Below are positions 55,133 through 63,411 of a stretch of DNA of 64,000 bases, piece by piece. Under the pieces are notes generated by a model, which did not search any database, had not been told where the DNA came from, and was given only the letters and a program-made list of their open reading frames with translations. Source of the DNA: Mucilaginibacter sp. (GTDB lineage Bacteria; Bacteroidota; Bacteroidia; Sphingobacteriales; Sphingobacteriaceae); the NCBI RefSeq assembly GCF_025362475.1, contig NZ_JANYGH010000078.1:1-64000 (forward strand), given 5' to 3'. How positions within the stretch are numbered: the first letter of the stretch is position 1; each line of letters begins with the position of its first letter. Both the position numbers and the translations under genes were made by a program.

Positions 55133-55175
55133 TGTAGTCCTGAATATTATTTATCCCGGTAATAAAAGGACTACA
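55133..55175 (+). promoter_or_regulatory. Inverted repeat upstream of the DsbD gene
   Basis: TGTAGTCCT (55133-55141) and AGGACTACA (55167-55175) form a perfect 9-base inverted repeat around 25 bases. It ends 20 bases before the DsbD start, so it may be an operator, a translation switch or a repeat remnant. Confidence 0.45.
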
Positions 55176-55195
55176 GATTTTAAAGAACAAAATTA

Positions 55196-56860
55196 ATGAA
55201 GCAGACCATATTACTTATTTTACTCACAGCCGGTATCCTGTTCACCCCAAATTTGGCAAAGGCGCAGGATACCGCCTCAACAGCAGGTATTGAATTTACA
55301 GAAATAAATACGCCCCCGGCTGCAAAAACCACCGGGACAGACAAAGACGGCAGCCGGGAAAAGGTGATTAGCAAAAAAGTTGTAAAGGCACCCGCAAAAG
55401 GAGCAAATAAGGATCAAAATAAACAAACACTGCTGACCATCTTTTTAGCCGGTTTGGCAGGCGGGTTTGCAGCATTGCTCATGCCCTGCATTTTTCCGAT
55501 GTTGCCCTTAACGGTAAGTTATTTCACCAAATCTGGCGATAAAAAAGGCAGCCCGGCTGGTAAAGCGGCAGTTTATGGTATCAGCATTATAGCTATATAT
55601 GTGGTAATGGGGCTTGTGGTAACGGTTGTTTTTGGGGCCGATGCCTTGAATAGTTTGTCCACAAATGGGATCTTTAATTTTGGTTTCTTCCTGATGATCG
55701 TTTTGTTTGCGGCATCTTTCCTGGGCGCGTTTGAGATTACCCTGCCATCAAGCTGGGTAAATAAAATGGATCAAAACTCAGATAAAGGCGGGTTGATGGG
55801 ATTGTTTTTTATGGCTGCTACATTGGCCCTGGTATCTTTTAGTTGTACCGGTCCTATTATTGGCACCTTGCTGGTACAGGCTGCTACAACAGGCGCATTG
55901 CTTGGTCCGGCTATAGGTATGTTTGGGTTCGCGCTGGCGCTGGCTATTCCTTTTGTGTTGTTTGCCATGTTCCCCAGCTGGCTGCAATCTTTGCCTAAAT
56001 CGGGCGGCTGGCTTAATAGTGTTAAAGTAACATTGGGCTTCCTGGAGCTTGCCCTTTCTTTTAAATTTTTAAGCAATGTTGATCTGGCCTATCACTGGCA
56101 CTGGTTTGATCGGGAAATATTCCTGGTGTTGTGGATAGTGATTTTTGCGCTGATGGGTTTTTACCTGTTAGGTAAGCTCAAATTCAGTCACGACAGCGAG
56201 TTGAAATTCATTTCGGTACCGAGGCTTTTCCTGGCCATTATCGTGCTATCGTTCACTATGTATATGGTGCCGGGCTTATGGGGAGCGCCGCTAAAATCTA
56301 TCAGCGCTTTTTTGCCGCCACAATCAACCCAGGATTTTGACCTGTCTAATCCGGGAATCACTAATAACAGGAGTAACGGCCCCGCTACCGGCCCGCATAA
56401 ATATGCCGATCTGTTTGATAAGCCGAAAGGCTTTGATCCGTATTTTGATTATGAGGAGGGAATAGCCTACGCCAAAAAGATGCACAAACCGGTGATGATT
56501 GATTTTACAGGCCATGCCTGTGTTAACTGCCGCAAAATGGAAGCTAACGTATGGCCGGATAAACAGGTATATCAGCGTATCACGCAAGATTATGTACTTA
56601 TCCAATTGTATGTTGATGACAAAACAGATTTGGCAAAAGAGGAGCAGACAACCACTCCCGAAGGCCGGAAAATTCAAACCATAGGCAATAAATGGAGCTA
56701 CCTGCAAACCTCCAAATTTGTATCCAATTCGCAGCCATTTTATGTGCTGCTTAACCCGGATACACAGGAGCCTTTGGTAACGCCGGGCGGGGCAGATTAT
56801 GATCCGCTTAGTTACTTAAAATACCTTGATGCCGGGTTAAAAGCTTATGCGATACAATGA
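55196..56860 (+). CDS. dsbD: DsbD-like thiol:disulfide interchange protein
   Basis: This protein moves electrons across the inner membrane to periplasmic thiols. The 554 residues consist of a signal peptide, a Lys-rich linker, a DsbD membrane domain of 8 helices with catalytic C98 (LMPCIFPMLPL) and C217 (SFSCTGPIIG), and a C-terminal thioredoxin-like domain (about 425-554). That last domain has the redox pair C442-V-N-C445 in GHACVNCRKM. The N-terminal alpha domain is encoded separately upstream. Confidence 0.9.
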   Translation: MKQTILLILLTAGILFTPNLAKAQDTASTAGIEFTEINTPPAAKTTGTDKDGSREKVISKKVVKAPAKGANKDQNKQTLLTIFLAGLAGGFAALLMPCIFPMLPLTVSYFTKSGDKKGSPAGKAAVYGISIIAIYVVMGLVVTVVFGADALNSLSTNGIFNFGFFLMIVLFAASFLGAFEITLPSSWVNKMDQNSDKGGLMGLFFMAATLALVSFSCTGPIIGTLLVQAATTGALLGPAIGMFGFALALAIPFVLFAMFPSWLQSLPKSGGWLNSVKVTLGFLELALSFKFLSNVDLAYHWHWFDREIFLVLWIVIFALMGFYLLGKLKFSHDSELKFISVPRLFLAIIVLSFTMYMVPGLWGAPLKSISAFLPPQSTQDFDLSNPGITNNRSNGPATGPHKYADLFDKPKGFDPYFDYEEGIAYAKKMHKPVMIDFTGHACVNCRKMEANVWPDKQVYQRITQDYVLIQLYVDDKTDLAKEEQTTTPEGRKIQTIGNKWSYLQTSKFVSNSQPFYVLLNPDTQEPLVTPGGADYDPLSYLKYLDAGLKAYAIQ

Positions 56861-56927
56861 GTTGTATGAGTTGGATGGGTTACTATAAAAAGTCTTCGTT
56901 CGTTCTTTAAGCAGTTAATAGTTAATT

Positions 56928-56959
56928 AAAAAGCATTCTCAGAAGCGGATGCTTTTTTT
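56928..56959. terminator. Terminator of the DsbD gene
   Basis: AAAAGCATTC / GGATGCTTTT with a short loop and seven Ts, 68 bases after the stop. It faces the convergent LacI gene, which it may also terminate. Confidence 0.85.
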
Positions 56960-56972
56960 GTATTAATTCACC

Positions 56973-58004
56973 TTAGTACAGCTTTTGGGATGATGACCGT
57001 ACAATCAGTTCGGTCTCCATCCGTTCTGTGGTGAACTCTTCAACCGGCCACTTGCTTTCGATGGTTTTAATAAGCATTTCTGTAGCCTTTTGTCCTATCT
57101 GGAATGCTGGCTGGCGAACAACGGTTAATGGCGGATCAAATAGTTCAACCACATCAGAGTTGGTGAAGCCTGCCAATGCAATATCCCCCGGTATTTTGAC
57201 CCCCAGTTTTTTTAATATAGATACACAACTGATGGTAAGCCGGTCGGCGGCTATAAAAATAGCTTCGGGGCTGTCGTCCATAGCTAACAGGGCTTTTACG
57301 GCAAATTCTATTTCATCATAAATCATACCCCCGTGCTCACAATGTTTCAAATAACCGGGGTTAAATGCCAGGCCATGTTTGTCCATTGCGGCTTTAAAAC
57401 CATCAAATCTTTCGTGGCTTATTGATAAATTATTTGAACTGGTAAGGTGTGCTATTTTTTTAAAGCCCGAGTTTATTAAAAGTTCCGTAGCGTCAAATGC
57501 CCCCTTAAAGTTATTTGCAACCACCCTGTGGGTATTAATATCGGTTGCTACCCTGTCAAAAAATACAATTGGAAAACCTTTTTCGTGCAAATACTTGTAT
57601 TGTGAAGTATCGGTTGTTTGAGTAGATAGGGAAACCAGTAAGCCATCAACATGCCTTGAAAGTAAGTGCTGTACGTTTACCGTTTCCCGGTCAAATGATT
57701 CATGGGTTTGCGTGATGATAACATGGTAGCCAAGATTGTAAGCAATGGACTCGATGCCATTAATAGCCTGTGAAAAATAATCATTAGCTACCTCGCATAC
57801 CACAACACCAATAGAATGGCTTTTTTGGTCCTTAAGGCTTAATGCTATGGGGTTTGGGCGGTAGTTTACCTTTTCGGCAAACTCCTGAACCAGTCTTTTA
57901 GTTTCGGCACCTATTTCATAGCTGCCCTTTAAAGCTCTTGATACAGTTGATGTTGATACACCCAAAGCCTTTGCTATGTCCTTAATGGTATAAGATTCAA
58001 ACAT
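56973..58004 (-). CDS. LacI-family transcription regulator
   Basis: This 343-residue regulator has an N-terminal helix-turn-helix (YTIKDIAKALGVSTSTVSRALKG) with the hinge helix (NYRPNPIALSLK), and a periplasmic-binding-protein-like effector domain. It lies divergent from uxaB/uxaA and a dehydrogenase. A 41-base palindrome in the gap (58127-58167) fits its operator, so it likely controls hexonate breakdown, with a sugar acid as inducer. Confidence 0.92.
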   Translation of the reverse strand: MFESYTIKDIAKALGVSTSTVSRALKGSYEIGAETKRLVQEFAEKVNYRPNPIALSLKDQKSHSIGVVVCEVANDYFSQAINGIESIAYNLGYHVIITQTHESFDRETVNVQHLLSRHVDGLLVSLSTQTTDTSQYKYLHEKGFPIVFFDRVATDINTHRVVANNFKGAFDATELLINSGFKKIAHLTSSNNLSISHERFDGFKAAMDKHGLAFNPGYLKHCEHGGMIYDEIEFAVKALLAMDDSPEAIFIAADRLTISCVSILKKLGVKIPGDIALAGFTNSDVVELFDPPLTVVRQPAFQIGQKATEMLIKTIESKWPVEEFTTERMETELIVRSSSQKLY

Positions 58005-58126
58005 AATTTGGTCCTTTGAGCCTGCAAAGTACGGTTAACGCCAAACAGTTTCAAATATTAGGGATTTTTGTTACATGACTGTTTTTTGTAAAAATGGGGC
58101 ATGAGCATGTTTTTGTAAACAGCTTT

Positions 58127-58167
58127 TAAAACTGTGCAAACGTTCCCGGAAACGTTTGCGCAGTTTT
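58127..58167. promoter_or_regulatory. Probable LacI-family operator
   Basis: The near-perfect palindrome around TGCAAACGTTCCCGGAAACG extends on both sides (AAAACTG ... CAGTTTT) to a 41-base dyad. The core ACGTT-N5-AACGT type is typical of LacI-family sites. The rest of the 363-base gap 58005-58367 shows no gene. Confidence 0.75.
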
Positions 58168-58367
58168 AGTTGGCCAGATACTTTTTTTTGTACTCAAGAG
58201 CGATTAATCTTGCTTAGGAATTTTAAGCCTGCATGCTATCAGCATGGCCCAAATTAATATCCATTACCAATTATAAGGAGTTGTCAAATTATCTGTAGAA
58301 AAAACATGTCGGTAAAAGCATCATTTCAAAACAATGATTAATTAAAAAATACCCCAATAAAAACAAT

Positions 58368-59837
58368 ATGATCTTATCAAAATATAACCTGAAAAGAATA
58401 AACATACCAGGGCTTGAAATACCCGGTGAGCAAATATTTGAACTGCCAGAAAAAGTGCTGCAATTTGGTACCGGAGTGCTGTTAAGAGGCCTGCCCGATT
58501 ACTTTATTGACAAGGCCAACCGCACAGGGATTTTTAACGGCAGGGTGGTTGTTGTAAAATCAACAGATACAGGTACAGTTGATGATTTTGATAAGCAGGA
58601 TAATTTGTACACCATTTATTCAAAGGGCATTGTAAATGGGGAGGAAGTAAGCACACAGATTATCTCATCGGCCATAAGCCGGGTTTTATCTGCCGCTAAT
58701 GAATGGGAGGCAATTTTGGAAGTGGCCAGAAGCCCTGAGTTGCAGGTTGTGATATCCAACACTACAGAAGTTGGTATTAAACTGGTTAAAGAGGATGTGC
58801 GCAAGCATCCACCAGCGTCTTTCCCGGGTAAGCTACTGGCTGTTTTATATGAGCGGTATCAGGCTTTTAATGGCAGTACGGATAGCGGCCTGGTTATTAT
58901 CCCTACCGAACTTATTGTTGATAACGGGAAAAAACTGGAAGCCATTGTGTTGGAACTGGCCCATCTTAATAAACTGGAGCCCGCCTTTATGGACTGGCTG
59001 GAAAATAGCAATAGTTTCTGTAATTCATTGGTGGATAGAATTGTGCCCGGTCGACCGGATAAGGCTTCGGGCGAGGAATTAGAGGCGAAAAATGGCTACA
59101 CCGATAACCTTGGCATCATGGCCGAAACCTACAGTTTATGGGCTATTGAAGGTGATGATAAAATAAAGGATGTGTTATCATTTTGCCAGACAGATGAAGG
59201 CGTAGTGATAACACACGATATTGAATTGTTCAGAGAGCTGAAATTGCGCCTGCTTAACGGCACACATACGCTTTGTTGTGCTTTTGCCTATTTATCAGGA
59301 TTTAAAACTGTTAAAGAAGCAATGGGTGATGAACAGTTTACAAAGTTTATTACGCAGTTAATGTTTGAGGAGATCAGGCCTTCCATTCCGTATAAAATTG
59401 ATGATGTAGTTGCTGCCGATTTTGCAAATAAGGTTTTGGATAGGTTCCGCAATCCGTATATCAGGCATGAGTGGTTAAGTATCTCGGTACAGTACTCCAC
59501 TAAAATTAAAATGAGGGTTATTCCGTTATTATTAAACTATTATAAATTGAAGAATGAGGTACCGGCATGTATTGCATTAGGGTTTGCTGCCTTTATCCGT
59601 TTTATGCATGTTAAAGCAGGAGATGAGGGGCTATATACCGGTACTATTAACGGAGAGGAATATAAAGTTACAGATAGCCAGGCCGCCTATTTCGCAAAGG
59701 TTTGGGAAAACGGGGATAATAGTACAGTAATTGAAAATATCCTAAAAAATAAAGACCTGTGGGATGCTGACCTGAGCGCTTTGCCTGGCTTTACAGCAGC
59801 TGTGATTGAGCAATTTAGCCAGATCAATAATGGTTAA
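58368..59837 (+). CDS. uxaB: Tagaturonate reductase (altronate oxidoreductase)
   Basis: This NADH-dependent enzyme reduces D-tagaturonate to D-altronate. The 489-residue protein has an N-terminal Rossmann domain (VLQFGTGVLLRG) and a C-terminal all-helical mannitol-dehydrogenase-type domain. NGTHTLCCAFAYLSGF and the catalytic-type K in STKIKMRVIP are visible. It forms an operon with uxaA, 30 bases downstream. Confidence 0.93.
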   Translation: MILSKYNLKRINIPGLEIPGEQIFELPEKVLQFGTGVLLRGLPDYFIDKANRTGIFNGRVVVVKSTDTGTVDDFDKQDNLYTIYSKGIVNGEEVSTQIISSAISRVLSAANEWEAILEVARSPELQVVISNTTEVGIKLVKEDVRKHPPASFPGKLLAVLYERYQAFNGSTDSGLVIIPTELIVDNGKKLEAIVLELAHLNKLEPAFMDWLENSNSFCNSLVDRIVPGRPDKASGEELEAKNGYTDNLGIMAETYSLWAIEGDDKIKDVLSFCQTDEGVVITHDIELFRELKLRLLNGTHTLCCAFAYLSGFKTVKEAMGDEQFTKFITQLMFEEIRPSIPYKIDDVVAADFANKVLDRFRNPYIRHEWLSISVQYSTKIKMRVIPLLLNYYKLKNEVPACIALGFAAFIRFMHVKAGDEGLYTGTINGEEYKVTDSQAAYFAKVWENGDNSTVIENILKNKDLWDADLSALPGFTAAVIEQFSQINNG

Positions 59838-59867
59838 ACGGATTGCTACACTATCAAAATTAAAACA

Positions 59868-61520
59868 ATGAAACAACGAATTATAAAAGTACATCCTGCC
59901 GATAATGTACTGGTAGCCCTGGTTGATTTGCCGGCTGGTGAAGCTGTTGAATATAAAGGTGATAGTTATACATTAACTGATTTTATCCCCGCCAAACATA
60001 AGTTTGCCATTGCGGATATTGCAGAAGGTGGGGAGATTATTATGTACGGCGTTTTGGTAGGTAAGGCAAAAAGCCCTATCCCGGTTGGTGGTTTGCTATC
60101 CACCGGCAATGTAGTGCATGCGGCCAGCAGTTTTTTAACCGGCAGCAGCCATACCGACTGGCACAAACCCGATGTAAGTAAATGGCAAAGCCAAACCTTT
60201 AACGGCTATCACCGCGAAGATGGTAGCGTAGGTACTGCCAATTACTGGCTGGTGATTCCGATGGTATTTTGCGAGAACCGCAATATTGAAGTATTGCAGG
60301 AGGCGCTGGTAAAACCCTTGGGCTATGGACGAAAGAAAACCTACGAGATAAAAGCCCAGCAACTGATAGGTATGATTAAAGCAGGAGGAGAGATCAATGA
60401 AGTGTTATATACTGAAATTGATGGCGATACTGCTCAAAGTACAGGTAATAAGCTGTTCCCTAATGTTGATGGTATTAAGTTTTTATCGCATACGGGCGGT
60501 TGCGGCGGCACACGACAGGACTCCACTACCTTATGCGGTTTACTGGCAGGTTATATTACGCATCCCAATGTGGCGGGTGCTACGGTATTGAGCCTGGGAT
60601 GCCAAAATGCAGAAGTAAGAACCTTGCAGGAGGAGATCAGTAAACGCTCACCTGAATTTAATAAGCCGCTGTATATCCTGGATCAGCAGAAAACTGGTAA
60701 GGAAGCCGACCTGATGGAGTTGGCCATACGACAAACCCTGGCTGGGTTAATGCAGGCTAACAAAATTACCCGTAAACCAGCGCCATTAAGTAAGCTTGTT
60801 ATTGGCCTGGAGTGCGGTGGCTCTGATGGCTTTTCCGGAATTTCGGCGAACCCTGCTATCGGTTATACTTCAGATCTGTTGGTGACTCTTGGCGGTTCGG
60901 TTATTTTATCCGAATTTCCTGAACTGTGCGGCGTTGAACAAAACCTGATAGACCGTTGCCTGGATAAAGACAAAGCCGAACGTTTTGCCAGCCTGGTGAG
61001 CAGCTATAGCCAGCGTGCCGAAGAAGCGGGATCAGGCTTTTATATGAATCCATCGCCGGGAAACATAAAGGATGGATTAATAACAGATGCCATTAAATCT
61101 GCCGGTGCTGCTAAAAAAGGCGGTACATCACCGGTGGCCGATGTGCTTGACTATCCTGAAAAAGTTACCAAACCAGGTTTGAATTTACTATGTACACCCG
61201 GTAATGATGTGGAATCAACCACGGCCGAAGTTGGCTCTGGTGCTAATGTGGTTTTGTTTACAACAGGTTTGGGTACGCCAACCGGTAACCCGATAGTCCC
61301 GGTTGTGAAGATTGCCACAAACACAACCTTGTTTAACAAGATGAGCGATATCATTGACATTAATACCGGTACCATAGTTGAAGGTGACGAAACCATTGAA
61401 CAGGCAGGAGAAAGGATACTGGACTATGTTATTAAAGTAGCCAGTGGCGAAATTGAAGTAAGCGCGGTACGGCACGGCCAGGACGATTTTATCCCGTGGA
61501 AACGCGGGGTATCCTTATAA
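59868..61520 (+). CDS. uxaA: Altronate dehydratase
   Basis: This enzyme dehydrates D-altronate to 2-keto-3-deoxygluconate. The 550 residues include an N-terminal SAF domain (about 1-90) and the large UxaA domain, with THTGGCGGTRQDS-like (SHTGGCGGTRQD), VLSLGCQNAEV and GLECGGSDGFSG, the metal or iron-binding Cys motifs. It is normal length. It lies directly after uxaB. Confidence 0.94.
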   Translation: MKQRIIKVHPADNVLVALVDLPAGEAVEYKGDSYTLTDFIPAKHKFAIADIAEGGEIIMYGVLVGKAKSPIPVGGLLSTGNVVHAASSFLTGSSHTDWHKPDVSKWQSQTFNGYHREDGSVGTANYWLVIPMVFCENRNIEVLQEALVKPLGYGRKKTYEIKAQQLIGMIKAGGEINEVLYTEIDGDTAQSTGNKLFPNVDGIKFLSHTGGCGGTRQDSTTLCGLLAGYITHPNVAGATVLSLGCQNAEVRTLQEEISKRSPEFNKPLYILDQQKTGKEADLMELAIRQTLAGLMQANKITRKPAPLSKLVIGLECGGSDGFSGISANPAIGYTSDLLVTLGGSVILSEFPELCGVEQNLIDRCLDKDKAERFASLVSSYSQRAEEAGSGFYMNPSPGNIKDGLITDAIKSAGAAKKGGTSPVADVLDYPEKVTKPGLNLLCTPGNDVESTTAEVGSGANVVLFTTGLGTPTGNPIVPVVKIATNTTLFNKMSDIIDINTGTIVEGDETIEQAGERILDYVIKVASGEIEVSAVRHGQDDFIPWKRGVSL

Positions 61521-61537
61521 ATAGATTTACAATTACT

Positions 61538-61690
61538 AAGAATCAAGAATCAAGAATCAAGAGTCAAGAGCCAAGACAGAAGATGGGCGCAAAAAGAACA
61601 ATACAAAGTTTTCAAGCCTTTACCTTATTGAGTTTGGAATAGGGAGTAGCCATTGGCGCTTTTTCTCTTGATTCTTGATTCTTGATTCTC
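61538..61690. repeat. Inverted-repeat element with CAAGAATCAAGAATC arms
   Basis: The left arm carries the tandem octamer AGAATCAAGAATCAAGAATC (61539 on), the right arm TTGATTCTTGATTCTTGATT (61668 on), in inverted orientation about 85 bases apart. A related direct repeat is at 51822-51898. It looks like a short palindromic or REP-type element, and no transposase is seen. Confidence 0.7.
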
Positions 61691-61705
61691 ATTTAAAATA
61701 ACATA

Positions 61706-62719
61706 ATGAAAATACTTACCTGTATAACTCCCGGTCAACTGGAATATGGTGTTGCCGATGTTCCTGAACTTAAACCTGGCAATGCTTTGCTTAAAATAAA
61801 ACGAATAGGCATCTGCGGCACTGATCTGCATGCGTTTGAAGGCACGCAGCCTTTCTTCAGCTATCCGCGCGTGTTGGGTCACGAGCTTGCCGCCGAATTG
61901 CTTGATGCAGGGGGCGAGGATGGATTTGAAAAAGGAGAAGCCGTAACATTTATACCCTATTTTAATTGCGGGCACTGCATAGCCTGCCGCTCTGGTAAGC
62001 CTAATTGCTGTGTTAGCATACAGGTTTGCGGAGTACATACCGATGGCGGCATGGTCGAATACCTGCAAGTACCCTCCCGTTTACTGGTGCATGGCGAAGG
62101 GCTTAGCTTTGATGAGCTGGCACTGGTTGAACCATTGGCTATCGGTGCGCATGGCGTACGGCGGGCCGCAGTACAACCCGGAGAGTTTGTACTGGTTATT
62201 GGCGCGGGGCCAATTGGTTTGGGTATTATGGAGTTTGCACGCATAGCAGGGGCAACGGTAATAGCTGCCGATGTAAACACGCAGCGTTTGGCTTTTTGCA
62301 AGGATAGCCTGAAGATTGCTCATACCATAAACGTAAAGGACGAAGATACCCTGGCACGATTAAATGAAATTACCAATGGCGATATGCCTACCGTGGTAAT
62401 TGATGCAACCGGTAACCAAAACGCCATAAATGGCGCCTTTCAATACCTGGCACATGGTGGCAGGTATGTACTGGTAGGTTTACAGCGGGGTGATATTATA
62501 GTTAGTCACCCGGAGTTTCATAAACGCGAGGCCACCCTGATGAGCAGCCGCAATGCTACCCGGCAGGATTTTGAGCACGTGATCAGGTCTATGAAAAGCG
62601 GGCAGGTTAATCCACAAACTTATATTACCCACCGGGTATTATTTGATGAAGTAAAAGATCAGTTTAAAAGCTGGCTAAACCCGGCCAACGGAGTTATTAA
62701 AGCCATGGTTGAAGTATAG
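61706..62719 (+). CDS. Zinc-binding alcohol dehydrogenase, LgoD-like (L-galactonate 5-dehydrogenase candidate)
   Basis: This 337-residue medium-chain dehydrogenase has a catalytic zinc site (C37 in GICGTD, H59-E60) and a structural zinc cluster (C88, C91, C94, C102). The NAD motif VIGAGPIGLGIMEFARIAG is present. It follows uxaB/uxaA on the same strand. E. coli LgoD oxidises L-galactonate to D-tagaturonate, the substrate of UxaB, so these three genes would make a complete path from L-galactonate to 2-keto-3-deoxygluconate. L-idonate or other hexonates are alternatives. Confidence 0.8.
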   Translation: MKILTCITPGQLEYGVADVPELKPGNALLKIKRIGICGTDLHAFEGTQPFFSYPRVLGHELAAELLDAGGEDGFEKGEAVTFIPYFNCGHCIACRSGKPNCCVSIQVCGVHTDGGMVEYLQVPSRLLVHGEGLSFDELALVEPLAIGAHGVRRAAVQPGEFVLVIGAGPIGLGIMEFARIAGATVIAADVNTQRLAFCKDSLKIAHTINVKDEDTLARLNEITNGDMPTVVIDATGNQNAINGAFQYLAHGGRYVLVGLQRGDIIVSHPEFHKREATLMSSRNATRQDFEHVIRSMKSGQVNPQTYITHRVLFDEVKDQFKSWLNPANGVIKAMVEV

Positions 62720-62760
62720 GCAATGATGAGAAGATTTACAAAATGCAATTAGAGGTATGG

Positions 62761-62808
62761 CACAAAAAAGCTACTTAGCGTTAGCTTAACTAAGAAGCTT
62801 TTTTGTGT
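62761..62808. terminator. Bidirectional terminator
   Basis: CACAAAAAAGCTACTTAG (62761-62778) / CTAAGAAGCTTTTTTGTG (62790-62807) is a long, nearly perfect stem with A- and T-runs. It lies between the dehydrogenase and the convergent NTF2-like gene. Confidence 0.9.
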
Positions 62809-62833
62809 TAGCCGGAGGATTTATTAATCACGT

Positions 62834-63346
62834 TTAGTCCTTCGGCATTTGTTTCACCGGGTCAAACGGTTGTGCTCCTTTATCAATTACAACATTTTCC
62901 GCGGCATCCATTAGCCATTTTCCGTTTTGTTTCACATATACAATGGTTGCCAGGCCATCAGTCGGACCGGGGCTTTTCCCGTCAGGTAACGGAACGGGGT
63001 GCGGGTCAGAAAAATGCCAAAATAGGTGTACTATCGCCACATCATTTGTTAAAAACCGAATGGCAACAGACGTTTTCTCGCATACCGCTGTTTTAAAAAT
63101 TGTATTATGATATACCTGGTGTGCATATTGTGACTGCTTTCGTCCTTTCCACCACATGCCTACCACATTTACCCAATCGGTATTTTCTGTAGTATAATTT
63201 TTCAAATCATCATAATTATGACTGTTCCAACTATATATCATAGCATCAACCTGTTTATTGATGGCTGTTTCATCTTTGGTGCGATCTTGAGCAAATATGA
63301 GCCCACTTATCAATAAGCAGACTATTGTTGTAAGTGCTTTTTTCAT
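62834..63346 (-). CDS. NTF2-like secreted protein (SgcJ/DUF4440 type)
   Basis: This 170-residue secreted protein with a signal peptide (1-19) and an NTF2-like cone fold has the pattern INKQVDAMIYSWNSHNYDDL and IVYVKQNGKWLMDAAENVV of the SgcJ/EcaC/DUF4440 group. It is often a small-molecule-binding protein of unknown function. I chose ATG at 63346 (MKKALTT) because it gives the signal peptide. A longer frame begins at 63394. Confidence 0.85.
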   Translation of the reverse strand: MKKALTTIVCLLISGLIFAQDRTKDETAINKQVDAMIYSWNSHNYDDLKNYTTENTDWVNVVGMWWKGRKQSQYAHQVYHNTIFKTAVCEKTSVAIRFLTNDVAIVHLFWHFSDPHPVPLPDGKSPGPTDGLATIVYVKQNGKWLMDAAENVVIDKGAQPFDPVKQMPKD

Positions 63347-63411
63347 AACTAAGTATTTTTCTATAAAAGTATCTCCAGAAGAAGGGAAACACATAGTACA
63401 AAAACGACGTC

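Noticed and set aside
61538..61690. CRISPR-like spaced repeats
   Set aside because: The repeat unit is 7-9 bases, tandem and inverted, without unique spacers or cas genes.
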